Below are positions 46,301-56,334 of a DNA stretch of 64,000 bases, in pieces (position 1 is the first letter of the stretch; the number at the start of each line of letters is the position of its first letter). The stretch is from Zeimonas sp003577305 (GTDB taxonomy: Bacteria; Pseudomonadota; Gammaproteobacteria; Burkholderiales; Burkholderiaceae_E): assembly GCA_030263385.1 (NCBI GenBank), contig SZOX01000011.1:1-64000 (forward strand), given 5' to 3'. The position numbers and the translations under genes are program-made. Below the pieces are notes generated by a model, which saw only the letters and a program-made list of their open reading frames with translations, was not told the origin of the DNA and searched no databases.

Positions 46301-46329
46301 AGTATAGCGGGAGCGGCCCGCAGCGCCAA
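46301..46329 (-). promoter_or_regulatory. Promoter of the rpsP operon
   Basis: On the minus strand, TTGGCG (46329-46324), a 17-nt spacer and TATACT (46306-46301). It lies 37 nt before the rpsP ATG. The -35 matches 4 of 6 consensus bases and the -10 matches 5 of 6. Confidence 0.6.
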
Positions 46330-46367
46330 TCAGGCTGCCGGGCCCGCGTTCCCGCCGCGAACGGGCC

Positions 46368-48173
46368 TCAGAACGCGGCCTCGGGCATCGCGAGCACGCC
46401 GGCCGCGCCCTCGGTCGCGGCCGCGCGCAGCGCCCCCGCCTGCGTCAGCAGGTGATCGGCGTGAAAGCGCGCGGTTGCGATCTTGGCCTGCAGGAACTGC
46501 GCATCGCCCTCGCCGGCCTTCAGCATGCGCTCGGCCGCCAGTGCGGCCCGCGCCATCTGCCAGCCCGACAGCACCACGCCCGCGAGCTTCAGGTAAGGCA
46601 CGCTGCCGGCGAACGCCGCCCGCACGTCGCTGCCGATCGTGTCGACGACGAATTGCACCGCGTCTTCGAGCGCCGCGCGCCCGGCCGACAGGCGCGCCGC
46701 GATCGCGGGGAGATCGGCGCCGCCGGCCCGCGCCAGCTGCTCTTCGGTTTCCCGCACCCGGGCGAGCAGCGCGCGAGCCACCGCGCCGCCGTTGCGCGCG
46801 GTCTTGCGGCCGATCAGGTCGTTGGCCTGGATCGCGGTCGTGCCCTCGTAGATCGTCAGGATGCGTGCGTCGCGATAGTGCTGCGCCGCGCCGGTCTCCT
46901 CGATGAAGCCCATGCCGCCGTGCACCTGCACGCCGAGCGAGGTGACCTCGAGCGACATCTCGGTGGACCAGCCCTTGACGATCGGAACCAGGAACTCGTA
47001 GATCGCCATGTTCTCGCGGCGGATCGCCTCGTCGGCCGCGCGATGGCCCGCGTCGGAGGCGGCGGCCGCGACAAAGGCGAGCGCGCGCGCCGCTTCGGTG
47101 TGCGCGCGCATCGTCATCAGCATGCGGCGCACGTCGGGATGGCGGATGATCGGGACCGCCCCGCTCGAACCGGCAACGTCGCGGCTCTGCAGGCGCTCGC
47201 GCGCGTAGGCGACCGCCTGCTGGTAAGCGCGCTCGGCCACCGCAACGCCCTGCACGCCGACCGCGAAGCGCGCCGCGTTCATCATCACGAACATGTACTC
47301 GAGGCCGCGGTTCTCCTCGCCGATCAGGTAGCCGATCGCGCCAGCGCCCACCTCGCCCTTGTCGTCGCCGTAGATCAGCACCGCGGTGGGGCTGGCCTTG
47401 ATGCCCAGCTTGTGCTCGATCGACTGGCACCAGACGTCGTTGCGCCGGCCCGGCCTGCCCTGCTCGTCCACCAGGAACTTCGGCACCACGAACAGCGAGA
47501 TGCCCTTGACGCCTTCGGGCGCGTCGGGCGTGCGCGCGAGCACCAGGTGCACGATGTTGCCCGCCATGTCGTGCTCGCCGTAGGTGATGAAGATCTTCTG
47601 CCCGAAGATGCGGTGGCTGCCGTCGGCCTGCGGCACCGCCTTCGTGCGCACCAGCGCGAGGTCGGAGCCGGCCTGCGGTTCGGTCAGGTTCATCGTGCCG
47701 GTCCAGGCGCCGGAGACCAGGTTCGGGATGTACAGCTCCTTCTGCGCCTGCGAGCCGGCCACCAGCAGCGCCTCGATCGCGCCGTCGGTGAGCAGCGGGC
47801 ACAGCGCGAACGACAGGTTGGCCGCGTTGAGGATCTCCATGCACGGCGTGGCGATCAGTTTCGGCAATCCCTGGCCGCCGAATTCCTCGGGATGCTGGAT
47901 GCCCTGCCAGCCGCCATCGGCGAACTGGCGGAACGCCGCACCGAAACCCGGCGAGGTGGTAACCGCGCCGTCACGCAGCGTTGCCGGCTGCAGGTCGCCG
48001 TCGCGGTTCAGCGGCGCGACCACCTGCTCGTTGAACTTCGCGCACTCCTCGAGCACTGCCTGCGCGGTGTCGTAGCCCGCCTCGGCGAATCCCGGCAGCG
48101 AAGCGACCTCGTCGATGCCGGCCAGGTGCCGCAGCACGAACAGCATGTCCTTCAGCGGTGCGACGTACGACAT
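46368..48173 (-). CDS. Acyl-CoA dehydrogenase
   Basis: A 601-residue FAD enzyme of the long, DmdC/very-long-chain-like group with an extra N-terminal segment and an extended C-terminal domain. FAD-site signatures are WTGTMNLTEPQAGSDLA and ITYGEHDMAGN. The catalytic-base region is VQVHGGMGFIEETGAAQHYRDARILTIYEGTTAIQANDLIGRK. It lies downstream of etfBA (37-nt gap), so electrons from fatty acyl-CoA oxidation would pass to the encoded ETF. The chain-length specificity is unknown. Confidence 0.93.
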   Translation of the reverse strand: MSYVAPLKDMLFVLRHLAGIDEVASLPGFAEAGYDTAQAVLEECAKFNEQVVAPLNRDGDLQPATLRDGAVTTSPGFGAAFRQFADGGWQGIQHPEEFGGQGLPKLIATPCMEILNAANLSFALCPLLTDGAIEALLVAGSQAQKELYIPNLVSGAWTGTMNLTEPQAGSDLALVRTKAVPQADGSHRIFGQKIFITYGEHDMAGNIVHLVLARTPDAPEGVKGISLFVVPKFLVDEQGRPGRRNDVWCQSIEHKLGIKASPTAVLIYGDDKGEVGAGAIGYLIGEENRGLEYMFVMMNAARFAVGVQGVAVAERAYQQAVAYARERLQSRDVAGSSGAVPIIRHPDVRRMLMTMRAHTEAARALAFVAAAASDAGHRAADEAIRRENMAIYEFLVPIVKGWSTEMSLEVTSLGVQVHGGMGFIEETGAAQHYRDARILTIYEGTTAIQANDLIGRKTARNGGAVARALLARVRETEEQLARAGGADLPAIAARLSAGRAALEDAVQFVVDTIGSDVRAAFAGSVPYLKLAGVVLSGWQMARAALAAERMLKAGEGDAQFLQAKIATARFHADHLLTQAGALRAAATEGAAGVLAMPEAAF

Positions 48174-48210
48174 GGCGGATTCTCCGTCGTGGGGCCGAAA
48201 GCGGCCCTCT

Positions 48211-49143
48211 TCAGCCCAGTTCCTTCACCAGCTCCGGCACGGCGGTGAACAGGTCGGCGACCAGTCCGTAGTCGGCCACGCCGAAAATCGGCGCCTCCTC
48301 GTCCTTGTTGATCGCCACGATCACCTTGCTGTCCTTCATGCCCGCCAGGTGCTGGATCGCCCCGGAGATGCCCACGGCGATGTACAGCTGCGGCGCCACG
48401 ATCTTGCCGGTCTGCCCGACCTGCCAGTCGTTGGGTGCGTAGCCCGCATCGACCGCCGCCCGGCTCGCTCCGAGCGCCGCACCCAGCCGGTCGGCCAGCG
48501 GCTCGAGCAGATGGAAGTTCTCCGCGCTGCCCATTCCGCGCCCGCCCGACACCACGACCTTTGCCGCGGTGAGTTCCGGGCGGTCGCTGCGCGCGATCTC
48601 GCGGCCCACGAAAGCCGACGTACCCGAGTCGGGCACCGCCGCCACGTTCTCGATCGGTGCCGCGCCGCCCGTGGCCGCCACCGCGTCGAAGCCGGTGGTG
48701 CGCACCGTGATCACCTTCACCGCGTCGGCGCTCTGCACCGTGGCGATCGCGTTGCCGGCGTAGATCGGCCGCGTGAAGGTGTCGGAGGACTCGACGCCCA
48801 CGATGTCGGAAATCTGCGCCACGTCGAGCTTGGCGGCCACGCGCGGCGCCACGTTCTTGCCGTGCGCGGTGGCCGGCGCCAGGATGTGCGTGAATCCTCC
48901 CGCCACCGCCACCACCTGCGCGGCCACGTTCTCGGCCAGCTGCTCGGCCAGGTGCGGCGCCTCGGCCAGCAGCACCTTCGCCACGCCCGCCGCCTGCGAA
49001 GCCGCCTGCGCAACCGCTGCGCAACCATTGCCGGCCACCAGCACCGTGACTTCGCCGCCCGCCTTGGCCGCGGCGGCGATCGTGTTCAGCGTCGCGGGCC
49101 GCAGCGTCGCGTTGTCGTGTTCGGCCAGTACCAGAGCTGCCAT
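48211..49143 (-). CDS. etfA: Electron transfer flavoprotein subunit alpha
   Basis: A 310-residue FAD-binding ETF subunit. The N-terminal MAALVLAEHDNATLRPATLNTIAAA is followed by the FAD-binding C-terminal domain with VVSGGRGMGSAENFHLLEPLADRLGAALGASRAAVDAGYAPNDWQVGQTGK and LYIAVGISGAIQHLAGMKDSKVIVAINKDEEAPIF. It is 13 nt from etfB. Confidence 0.96.
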   Translation of the reverse strand: MAALVLAEHDNATLRPATLNTIAAAAKAGGEVTVLVAGNGCAAVAQAASQAAGVAKVLLAEAPHLAEQLAENVAAQVVAVAGGFTHILAPATAHGKNVAPRVAAKLDVAQISDIVGVESSDTFTRPIYAGNAIATVQSADAVKVITVRTTGFDAVAATGGAAPIENVAAVPDSGTSAFVGREIARSDRPELTAAKVVVSGGRGMGSAENFHLLEPLADRLGAALGASRAAVDAGYAPNDWQVGQTGKIVAPQLYIAVGISGAIQHLAGMKDSKVIVAINKDEEAPIFGVADYGLVADLFTAVPELVKELG

Positions 49144-49156
49144 CGATCGGTTCCTT

Positions 49157-49906
49157 TCAGATCACCTTGGCTTCGTTCTTCAGCTTCGCGACCAGCGTCG
49201 CGACGTCGGGCACCTTCACCCCCGCCTTGCGCCCCGGCGGCTCGCTCACCTTCAGCGTCTTCAGCCGCGGCGCGACGTCGACCCCGAGCGAGGCCGGATC
49301 GAGCACGTCGAGCTGCTTCTTCTTCGCCTTCATGATGTTGGGCAGCGTCACGTAGCGCGGCTCGTTCAGCCGCAGGTCGGTGGTGACCACCGCCGGCAGC
49401 GTGACCGAGATCGTCTCCAGCCCGCCGTCGACCTCGCGGGTCACCGTGGCCCTGCCGTCGGCGATCTCCACTTTCGAGGCGAAGGTTGCCTGCGGCAGGC
49501 CGGCCAGCGCCGCCAGCATCTGCCCGGTCTGGTTCGCATCGTCGTCGATCGCCTGCTTGCCCAGGATCACCAGCCCGGGCTGCTCCTTGTCCACCAGCGC
49601 CTTCAGGATCTTCGCCACCGCCAGCGGCTGCAGCTCCACGTCGGTCTGCACCAGGATCGCGCGGTCGGCGCCGATCGCCATCGCGGTGCGCAGCGTCTCC
49701 TGGCACGCCTGCACGCCGCACGAGACCGCGACGATCTCGGTGGCCACGCCCTTCTCCTTGAGCCGCACCGCCTCTTCCACCGCGATCTCGTCGAACGGAT
49801 TCATCGACATCTTCACGTTGGCGATGTCCACGCCGCTCTGGTCGCTCTTCACGCGAACCTTCACGTTGTAATCGACCACCCGCTTCACGGGAACGAGGAT
49901 CTTCAT
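49157..49906 (-). CDS. etfB: Electron transfer flavoprotein subunit beta
   Basis: A 249-residue AMP-binding ETF subunit beginning MKILVPVKRVVDYNVKVRVK, with MSMNPFDEIAVEEAVRLKEKG and the signature LVILGKQAIDDDANQTGQMLAALAGLPQATFAS. It is first in the etfB-etfA-acyl-CoA dehydrogenase unit. Confidence 0.96.
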   Translation of the reverse strand: MKILVPVKRVVDYNVKVRVKSDQSGVDIANVKMSMNPFDEIAVEEAVRLKEKGVATEIVAVSCGVQACQETLRTAMAIGADRAILVQTDVELQPLAVAKILKALVDKEQPGLVILGKQAIDDDANQTGQMLAALAGLPQATFASKVEIADGRATVTREVDGGLETISVTLPAVVTTDLRLNEPRYVTLPNIMKAKKKQLDVLDPASLGVDVAPRLKTLKVSEPPGRKAGVKVPDVATLVAKLKNEAKVI

Positions 49907-49941
49907 CGGGGCCTCACGATCTTCGACAGGGAAAAGTGGTG

Positions 49942-49947
49942 ATTATA
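49942..49947 (-). promoter_or_regulatory. -10 box upstream of etfB
   Basis: A perfect TATAAT on the minus strand lies 35 nt before the etfB ATG, in a short AT-richer stretch. No clear -35 is seen at 16-18 nt. Confidence 0.5.
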
Positions 49948-49992
49948 GGGAGTTCGCAGTAAGCTCCGTCCGGGCCGCGGCGGGCGGGCGCC

Positions 49993-50799
49993 TCACTTCC
50001 AGTCGGGGCGGCGCTTCTCGATGAACGCCTGCACGCCTTCGAGCGCCGACTCGTCCATCATGTTGCAGGCCATCGTCTGGCCAGCCAGCTGGTACGCCGC
50101 GTCGATGCCCATTTCGAGCTGCCGGTAGAACAGGCCCTTTCCGGCGGCGATCGCCACTGCCGGCTTCGCGCAGATCGACGCGGCCAGCCGGTCGATCTCG
50201 GCATCGAGCGCCTCGGGCGCGACCACCCGGTTCACCAGCCCCTTCGCCTGCGCGGTCGGCGCGTCGATGAACTCGCCGGTGACCAGCATCTCGAAGGCCT
50301 CCTTTCGCGACAGGTTGCGCGACAACGCGACGGACGGCGTCGAGCAGAACAGGCCCAGGTTGACGCCCGAGACGGCGAACTTCGCGTCGGCACTGGCCAC
50401 CGCGAGATCGCACATCGCCACCAGCTGGCAGCCCGCCGCGGTGGCGATGCCATGCACCCGCGCGATCACCGGCTGCGGCAGCTGCTGGATCGTCATCATC
50501 ATGCGCGCGCACTGCGCGAACAGCGCGCGGTAATAGTCGTGCGAGGGGCTGGCGCGCATCTCGCGCAGGTCGTGCCCGGCGCAGAACGCCTTGCCGGCGC
50601 CCGCGATCACGACCACGCGGGCCCCGGGGTCGGCCGCCACCTGCTCGAGCGCGCCCTGCACCGCACGCATCAGGTCTTCGGAGAGCGCATTGAACTGCGC
50701 CGGACGGTTCAGCGTCAGCCGTACGACGCCGCCTTCGCGGGCCACGGTGACCAGGGGGTCGCCCTTCGGCGACGTTGCGCTTTGCGGAACGGCAGACAT
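49993..50799 (-). CDS. Enoyl-CoA hydratase/isomerase (crotonase) family protein, ECHDC3-like
   Basis: A 268-residue crotonase-fold protein with the oxyanion-hole segments AGKAFCAGHDL and ATAAGCQLVAMCDLAVAS, followed by FAVSGVNLGLFCSTPSVALSRNLSRKEAFEMLVTGEF. Both catalytic glutamates of classical hydratases appear to be missing: the GGGCEL-type Glu is Gln (AGCQL), and the PEI-type Glu is replaced (VSGVNLG). This pattern matches ECHDC3-type members, so hydration of enoyl-CoA is doubtful and another crotonase reaction is possible. It lies upstream of etfB, after a separate promoter region. Confidence 0.85.
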   Translation of the reverse strand: MSAVPQSATSPKGDPLVTVAREGGVVRLTLNRPAQFNALSEDLMRAVQGALEQVAADPGARVVVIAGAGKAFCAGHDLREMRASPSHDYYRALFAQCARMMMTIQQLPQPVIARVHGIATAAGCQLVAMCDLAVASADAKFAVSGVNLGLFCSTPSVALSRNLSRKEAFEMLVTGEFIDAPTAQAKGLVNRVVAPEALDAEIDRLAASICAKPAVAIAAGKGLFYRQLEMGIDAAYQLAGQTMACNMMDESALEGVQAFIEKRRPDWK

Positions 50800-50984
50800 C
50801 GCGAATTCTCCTTTGCACGGCCGCCGCTGCGGCCATCGGACGGTTTGCGGGCGAGCCGCCGGCCCGCCGCACGGCTCCGATTATCGGCGCGTGGCGCCGA
50901 TCGTCCAAACCGGCGAATGCGTCACAGGGAAGCCGCGCCGCGTTCGATTACACTCGATCGGACCCAACGACTTCCGGGCCTTCC

Positions 50985-51904
<920 letters not shown>

Positions 51905-51908
<4 letters not shown>

Positions 51909-52939
51909 ACACGCTCGCGCGCGGCTCCGGCGCGCGCGCGGACGCGCGCGGCATGGTGCAGTCGCGCGTCGACACGCGAGCCGATCCGCTGTTCCAGCGA
52001 TTGATCGACCTGCTTCCGGGCCGCAGCCGCGCGGGCACGGGCGACTACCGGCTCACGCGCCGCAACGTGTTCATGCTGCCCACGCGCGCCGGGCTGCTGT
52101 TCGCTGCAGTCGTGCTCGTGATGCTGGTCACTGCGGTGAACTACCAGCTCTCGCTCGGCCACGCGCTGACTTTCCTGGTCGGCTCGATCGGGCTCGTGAC
52201 GATGCTGCACACCTGGCGCAACCTGGCCAGGCTCACGCTGCGCGCCGGGCGCGCCGATCCGGTGTTCGCCGGCCAGATCGCGGAAGTTACGCTGATCGCG
52301 CGCAACCCCACGAGACTCGAGCGCTTCGCGCTCGCCCTGACCGCGCCCGGCATGGCGCAGCCCGAGTACTTCGACGTCGCACCGGGCACCGAGCACTTCG
52401 TCACGATCGCGCTGCCCGCCCCCACGCGCGGCTGGATGCAGGTGCCGCGCCTCACGCTCGCGAGCACGTTCCCGCTGGGCATCTGGCGCGCCTGGGCGCG
52501 CTGGCATCCGGCGCTGCGCGTGCTGGTCTACCCGCAACCCGAGACGCCGGCGGCACCGCTGCCGGCGCGCGTCGCCGCGAGCGGCGAAGGCGCCGCGCGC
52601 GGACCGGGAAGCGACGACATCGCGGCGCTGCGTCCGTATGCGCCGGGCGACTCGCCGCGGCTGATCGCCTGGAAGGCGATCGCACGCACCGCATCCGGGG
52701 AGCTGATCAGCAAGCAGTTCGACGGTGGCGGTCTGGGCGAACTCCCGCTCGAATGGTCGGCGCTGCCCGCGTCGATGAACGCCGAAGCGCGGCTCTCGCG
52801 GCTCACCCGGTGGGTGCTCGACGCCGACGCGGCCGGCGTGCGCTACGCGCTCGCGATTCCCGGCACCTGCATCGCGATCGACCACGGGCCCGCCCACCGT
52901 GCGCGCTGCCTCGAGGCGCTGGCCACCTGGGGCATCTGA
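51905..52939 (+). CDS. DUF58 domain-containing protein
   Basis: A 344-residue protein from a GTG coupled to the moxR stop. Two close membrane helices (about 55-100: RAGLLFAAVVLVMLVTAVNY and HALTFLVGSIGLVTML) precede a DUF58 core containing DDIAALRPYAPGDSPRLIAWKAIARTASGELISKQF, the family motif. The soluble part resembles a degenerate von Willebrand A domain. It works with MoxR and TgpA in an unknown complex. Confidence 0.9.
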
Positions 52940-52960
52940 GTCAGGGGGCAGCGGACGTCC

Positions 52961-54982
52961 ATGGCAGCCGGGCTCCACTATTCGTTGCGCGCGCTCGGCG
53001 GCACGATGGGCGCGCAATGGGAGCGCGAGCGGCGCGAGACGCTCTTCCTGATGCTTCCGGTCGCGCTGTCGGTGCTGCCGCACCTGCCGCACCTGCCCTG
53101 GTGGACGGGCATCGGCTTCTTCGCGCTGTTCGCGTGGCGGCTGCTGCTGGTGCTGTCCGGGCGCTGGCTGCCGCGCGCCTCGGTGCGATGGGCAGCGGCA
53201 ATCGCCTGCACCGCCGCGATCTACGCGCACTACGAGACGCTGGCGGGGCGCGAACCCGGCGTCGCGTTGCTGGTGCTGTTCCTCGGGCTGAAGCTGATGG
53301 AGATGCACGCGCGGCGCGATCTCTTCGTGGTGATCTTCCTGTGCTTCTTCCTGCTGCTCGCCGCGTTCTTTCACTCGCAGTCGATCGCCACCGCGCTCAC
53401 GGTGGCCGCCGCGCTGTACGGACTGCTCGCGGCAATGCTGACGATGCAGTTCCGGCAGCACGAGACGTCGATCGGGCAGCGTTTGCGCAGCGTCGGCGTG
53501 CTCGTTGCGCAGGCGCTGCCGATCGCTGCCGCGGTCTTCCTGCTGTTCCCCAGGTTCGGTGGTCCGCTGTGGGGAATGTCCGGCGACACGCAGCGCGCGC
53601 GCACCGGCCTGTCCGATACGATGACGCCCGGCAACATCGCTCAGCTGTCCGAATCCGACGAGATCGCGTTCCGGGTCCTGTTCGATGGCGCGGCGCCGCC
53701 GACCGCGCTGCTCTACTGGCGCGGCCCGGTCTTCGGCAGCTTCGACGGCCAGGTCTGGCGTGCGCACGACGCGCGCACGGCACCGGCGCACGCGGCAGCC
53801 ATCGAGTTCGACGCACAGGGCGAGAACTTCCGCTACACGGTGACGCAGGAGCCCACGGGTCGCAACTGGTTGTTCGCGCTGGAGATGCCGCTGCGCGTCG
53901 AGTCGGATTCGGTTCGTCCCATTCTGCGCCCCGACCTGCAGCTCGTCTCACCGACGCCGATCGGCGAGCGGTTGCGCATCACGATGGTCTCGGCCACCGG
54001 TTTTCGCGCGGGCGTGCACAAGAGCGCCGCGTCGCTGCGCGCCTGGCTCGCGCTGCCTGCGGGCTTCAATCCGCGCACGCTCGGAATGGCGGCGCGCTGG
54101 CGCGCCGAGGAAAGCGACGCACCGGGCGCCGACGAACGCCTGGTCGCGCGCGCGCTGCAGCTGTTCCGGCAGCAGCCGTTTCGCTACACGCTCGAGCCGC
54201 CCCTGCTCGGACGCGACAGCGTCGACGACTTCCTGTTCGGCTCGCGCGCCGGCTTCTGCGAGCACTATGCGAGCGCCTTCGCAGTGCTGATGCGTGCGCT
54301 CGGCGTTCCGGCGCGCATCGTCACCGGCTACCAGGGCGGCGAGCGCAATCCGGTGGACGGCTACTGGCTGGTTCGGCAGGCCGACGCACACGCCTGGGCC
54401 GAGGTCTGGCTGGCGCAGCGCGGCTGGGTCCGCGTCGATCCCACCGCCGCGGTGGCACCGCAACGCATCGAGCGCGGCCTGCGCCTGGGAGAGAACGCGT
54501 CGGATCGCGAGGTGGCGGCACGTTCACTCACGCGGCGCCTGTGGTTCAACCTGGACGCGATCGGAAACGCCTGGAACCAGTGGGTGCTGTCGTACGACCG
54601 CAGCCGGCAACAGAGCCTGCTCGCTCGCCTCGGCATCTCGGCGGACGACTGGCGGCAACTCGCCGCGCTGCTGGCAGGCGTGCTCGCAGCGCTGATCGGC
54701 GCGGTGGCGCTGCTCACCTTGCGCCCCCGCCTGCCGCGCGACCCGGTCGTGCAGGCCTACGAGTCGTTCTGCCTCAGGCTGGCGGCAGTGGGCCTGGGCC
54801 GTGCCAGGCACGAGACCGCATCACGTCACCTGGCACGCATCGCGCGCGCGCTCGACGACACCCGGCTGGCGCAAGCGCGACGCATCGTCGCGGCCTACGA
54901 GCGCTTGCGCTACGCCGGAACCGCTCCGGATCGTGCCGCCGTGCGACACTTGCGCAAGTCCGTGCAAGCCTTCAAGCCGTGA
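52961..54982 (+). CDS. tgpA: DUF3488 and transglutaminase-like domain protein (TgpA family)
   Basis: A 673-residue membrane protein. About five to six N-terminal helices (DUF3488; around residues 20-190) are followed by a periplasmic transglutaminase-like core with Cys-His-Asp in SRAGFCEHYASAFAVLMRALGVPARIVTGYQGG (Cys about 432), ADAHAWAEVW (His about 476) and VRVDPTAAV (Asp about 492). One late membrane helix and a C-terminal DUF4129-like tail follow. P. aeruginosa TgpA of this family is essential for viability. It forms a unit with the upstream moxR and DUF58 genes. Confidence 0.9.
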   Translation: MAAGLHYSLRALGGTMGAQWERERRETLFLMLPVALSVLPHLPHLPWWTGIGFFALFAWRLLLVLSGRWLPRASVRWAAAIACTAAIYAHYETLAGREPGVALLVLFLGLKLMEMHARRDLFVVIFLCFFLLLAAFFHSQSIATALTVAAALYGLLAAMLTMQFRQHETSIGQRLRSVGVLVAQALPIAAAVFLLFPRFGGPLWGMSGDTQRARTGLSDTMTPGNIAQLSESDEIAFRVLFDGAAPPTALLYWRGPVFGSFDGQVWRAHDARTAPAHAAAIEFDAQGENFRYTVTQEPTGRNWLFALEMPLRVESDSVRPILRPDLQLVSPTPIGERLRITMVSATGFRAGVHKSAASLRAWLALPAGFNPRTLGMAARWRAEESDAPGADERLVARALQLFRQQPFRYTLEPPLLGRDSVDDFLFGSRAGFCEHYASAFAVLMRALGVPARIVTGYQGGERNPVDGYWLVRQADAHAWAEVWLAQRGWVRVDPTAAVAPQRIERGLRLGENASDREVAARSLTRRLWFNLDAIGNAWNQWVLSYDRSRQQSLLARLGISADDWRQLAALLAGVLAALIGAVALLTLRPRLPRDPVVQAYESFCLRLAAVGLGRARHETASRHLARIARALDDTRLAQARRIVAAYERLRYAGTAPDRAAVRHLRKSVQAFKP

Positions 54983-55056
54983 GCCCCACAGCTGCCCAGC
55001 CCCTGCCTGCCGCTGCCTGCGACCGCAACCGCCGCCACCGCCCCGCCAGCGCTGCG

Positions 55057-56277
55057 ATGCCGAGCCACCTGCTGCGCGCGGCGCTGGCGGCGCTCGTCGT
55101 CGCCGTCGCCACCGCTGCGGGCGGCGCCGCGGCCAAGCCGCGCGCCAAGCGACCCGCAACGGCTCTCGCGACGGCCGCTGGTGCGCCGGCGCCGTCGGCC
55201 GTTGCCCGGGCCGCGGCCGACGGCACCGGCTATGCCGGGCGTGCGGAAGTCCGCGCCTTCGTCGCCGAGATGGCCGAGCGGCACGGGTTCGCGGAATCCG
55301 GGCTGCTGCAGGTGTTCTCGCAAGTGCGGCGCAACGATGCGGCCATCCGGCTGATCGCGCCCGCGCCGCCGGAGTTCCGGCGCTCGTGGGCCGCGTATCG
55401 GGCGCGCTTTCTCGATCCGCTGCGCGTCCGCGAGGGCTTGCGCTTCTGGAACGAACAGGAGCTCTGGCTCGACCTCGCGGCGCAGCGATTCGGCGTGCCG
55501 CCCGAGATCGTGGTCGCGATCATCGGCGTCGAGACGCTCTATGGCCGCATGACCGGCGAGTTCCGCGTGGTGGACGTGCTCACCACGCTGGCGTTCGACT
55601 ACCCGCAGCGCGCCGACTACTTCCGCAGCGAGCTCGAGCAATACCTGCTCTACAGCCGCGAATCCGCACTCGACGTCTTCTCGGTGCGCGGCTCGTTCGC
55701 CGGTGCGATCGGCCTGCCGCAGTTCATGCCCGGCAGCATCCGCCGGTTCGCGGTCGACCTCGATGGCGACGGCAGCGTCGAGTTGCGGTCGAATCCGGCC
55801 GACGCGATCGGCAGCGTCGCCAGCTTCCTCGCCACGCACGGCTGGCGAAGCGGCGAGCCGGTGCGCTTCGAGATGCGCTTCGACAGCGAGGCGCGGCTCG
55901 CGCCGCTGGTCGAGGCCGGCATCCGGCCGCAGTTCACGATTTCCGCGCTCGCCGAGTACGGGGTCTCGAGCATCGAACCGGTCGCGCCCGACATGCCGCT
56001 GGCGCTGGTCGACCTGCCCAACGGCGACGGCGCCGCGAGCTATTACCTCGGTGCCCCGAATTTCTTCGCGATCACCCGTTACAACCGTTCGAGCTTCTAC
56101 GCGATGGCGGTCTACGAACTCGCGCGCCGGCTGGCCGTGCTGCGCCGGGAACTGCGGGGCGCCGCCCCCGGCACGCCCGTGCATACGATCAGCGCGATGC
56201 CGGCCAGCGACACCGCATCGGGAAACTGCCCGAAGAACAGCAACCCGAACACCACCGGCACGACCGAGTGCGTGTAG
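55057..56277 (+). CDS. mltB: Lytic murein transglycosylase B with an abnormal C-terminal tail
   Basis: A 406-residue SLT-fold peptidoglycan lyase. It has a hydrophobic signal (about 5-26), no lipobox Cys, and an Ala-rich spacer. The catalytic domain has Glu 159 in VAIIGVETLYGRMTG and GSFAGAIGLPQFMPGSIRRFAVDLDGDGSVEL. Family homology ends near YNRSSFYAMAVYELARRL. The last 35 residues (GTPVHTISAMPASDT...TECV) are antisense to a transporter fragment, so the original stop seems to have been lost. It starts 75 nt after tgpA, suggesting a cell-wall link for the MoxR cluster. Confidence 0.9.
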   Translation: MPSHLLRAALAALVVAVATAAGGAAAKPRAKRPATALATAAGAPAPSAVARAAADGTGYAGRAEVRAFVAEMAERHGFAESGLLQVFSQVRRNDAAIRLIAPAPPEFRRSWAAYRARFLDPLRVREGLRFWNEQELWLDLAAQRFGVPPEIVVAIIGVETLYGRMTGEFRVVDVLTTLAFDYPQRADYFRSELEQYLLYSRESALDVFSVRGSFAGAIGLPQFMPGSIRRFAVDLDGDGSVELRSNPADAIGSVASFLATHGWRSGEPVRFEMRFDSEARLAPLVEAGIRPQFTISALAEYGVSSIEPVAPDMPLALVDLPNGDGAASYYLGAPNFFAITRYNRSSFYAMAVYELARRLAVLRRELRGAAPGTPVHTISAMPASDTASGNCPKNSNPNTTGTTECV

Positions 56278-56285
56278 CCGAAAGG
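56175..56285 (-). pseudogene. Remnant of an EamA/DMT-family transporter C-terminus
   Basis: The minus strand encodes PFGYTHSVVPVVFGLLFFGQF then PDAVSLAGIALIVCTG, which matches the last helices of EamA-type drug/metabolite transporters (typically an APFxY...LFGWLLFGELPD...AGAALI pattern). Only about 37 residues survive, without start or context. It overlaps the 3' end of mltB on the opposite strand. Confidence 0.65.
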
Positions 56286-56334
56286 CGCGGCGAACCGGCG
56301 GGCCGCTCGCGCCCGGCTCGCCGCGAGCGGGCGA

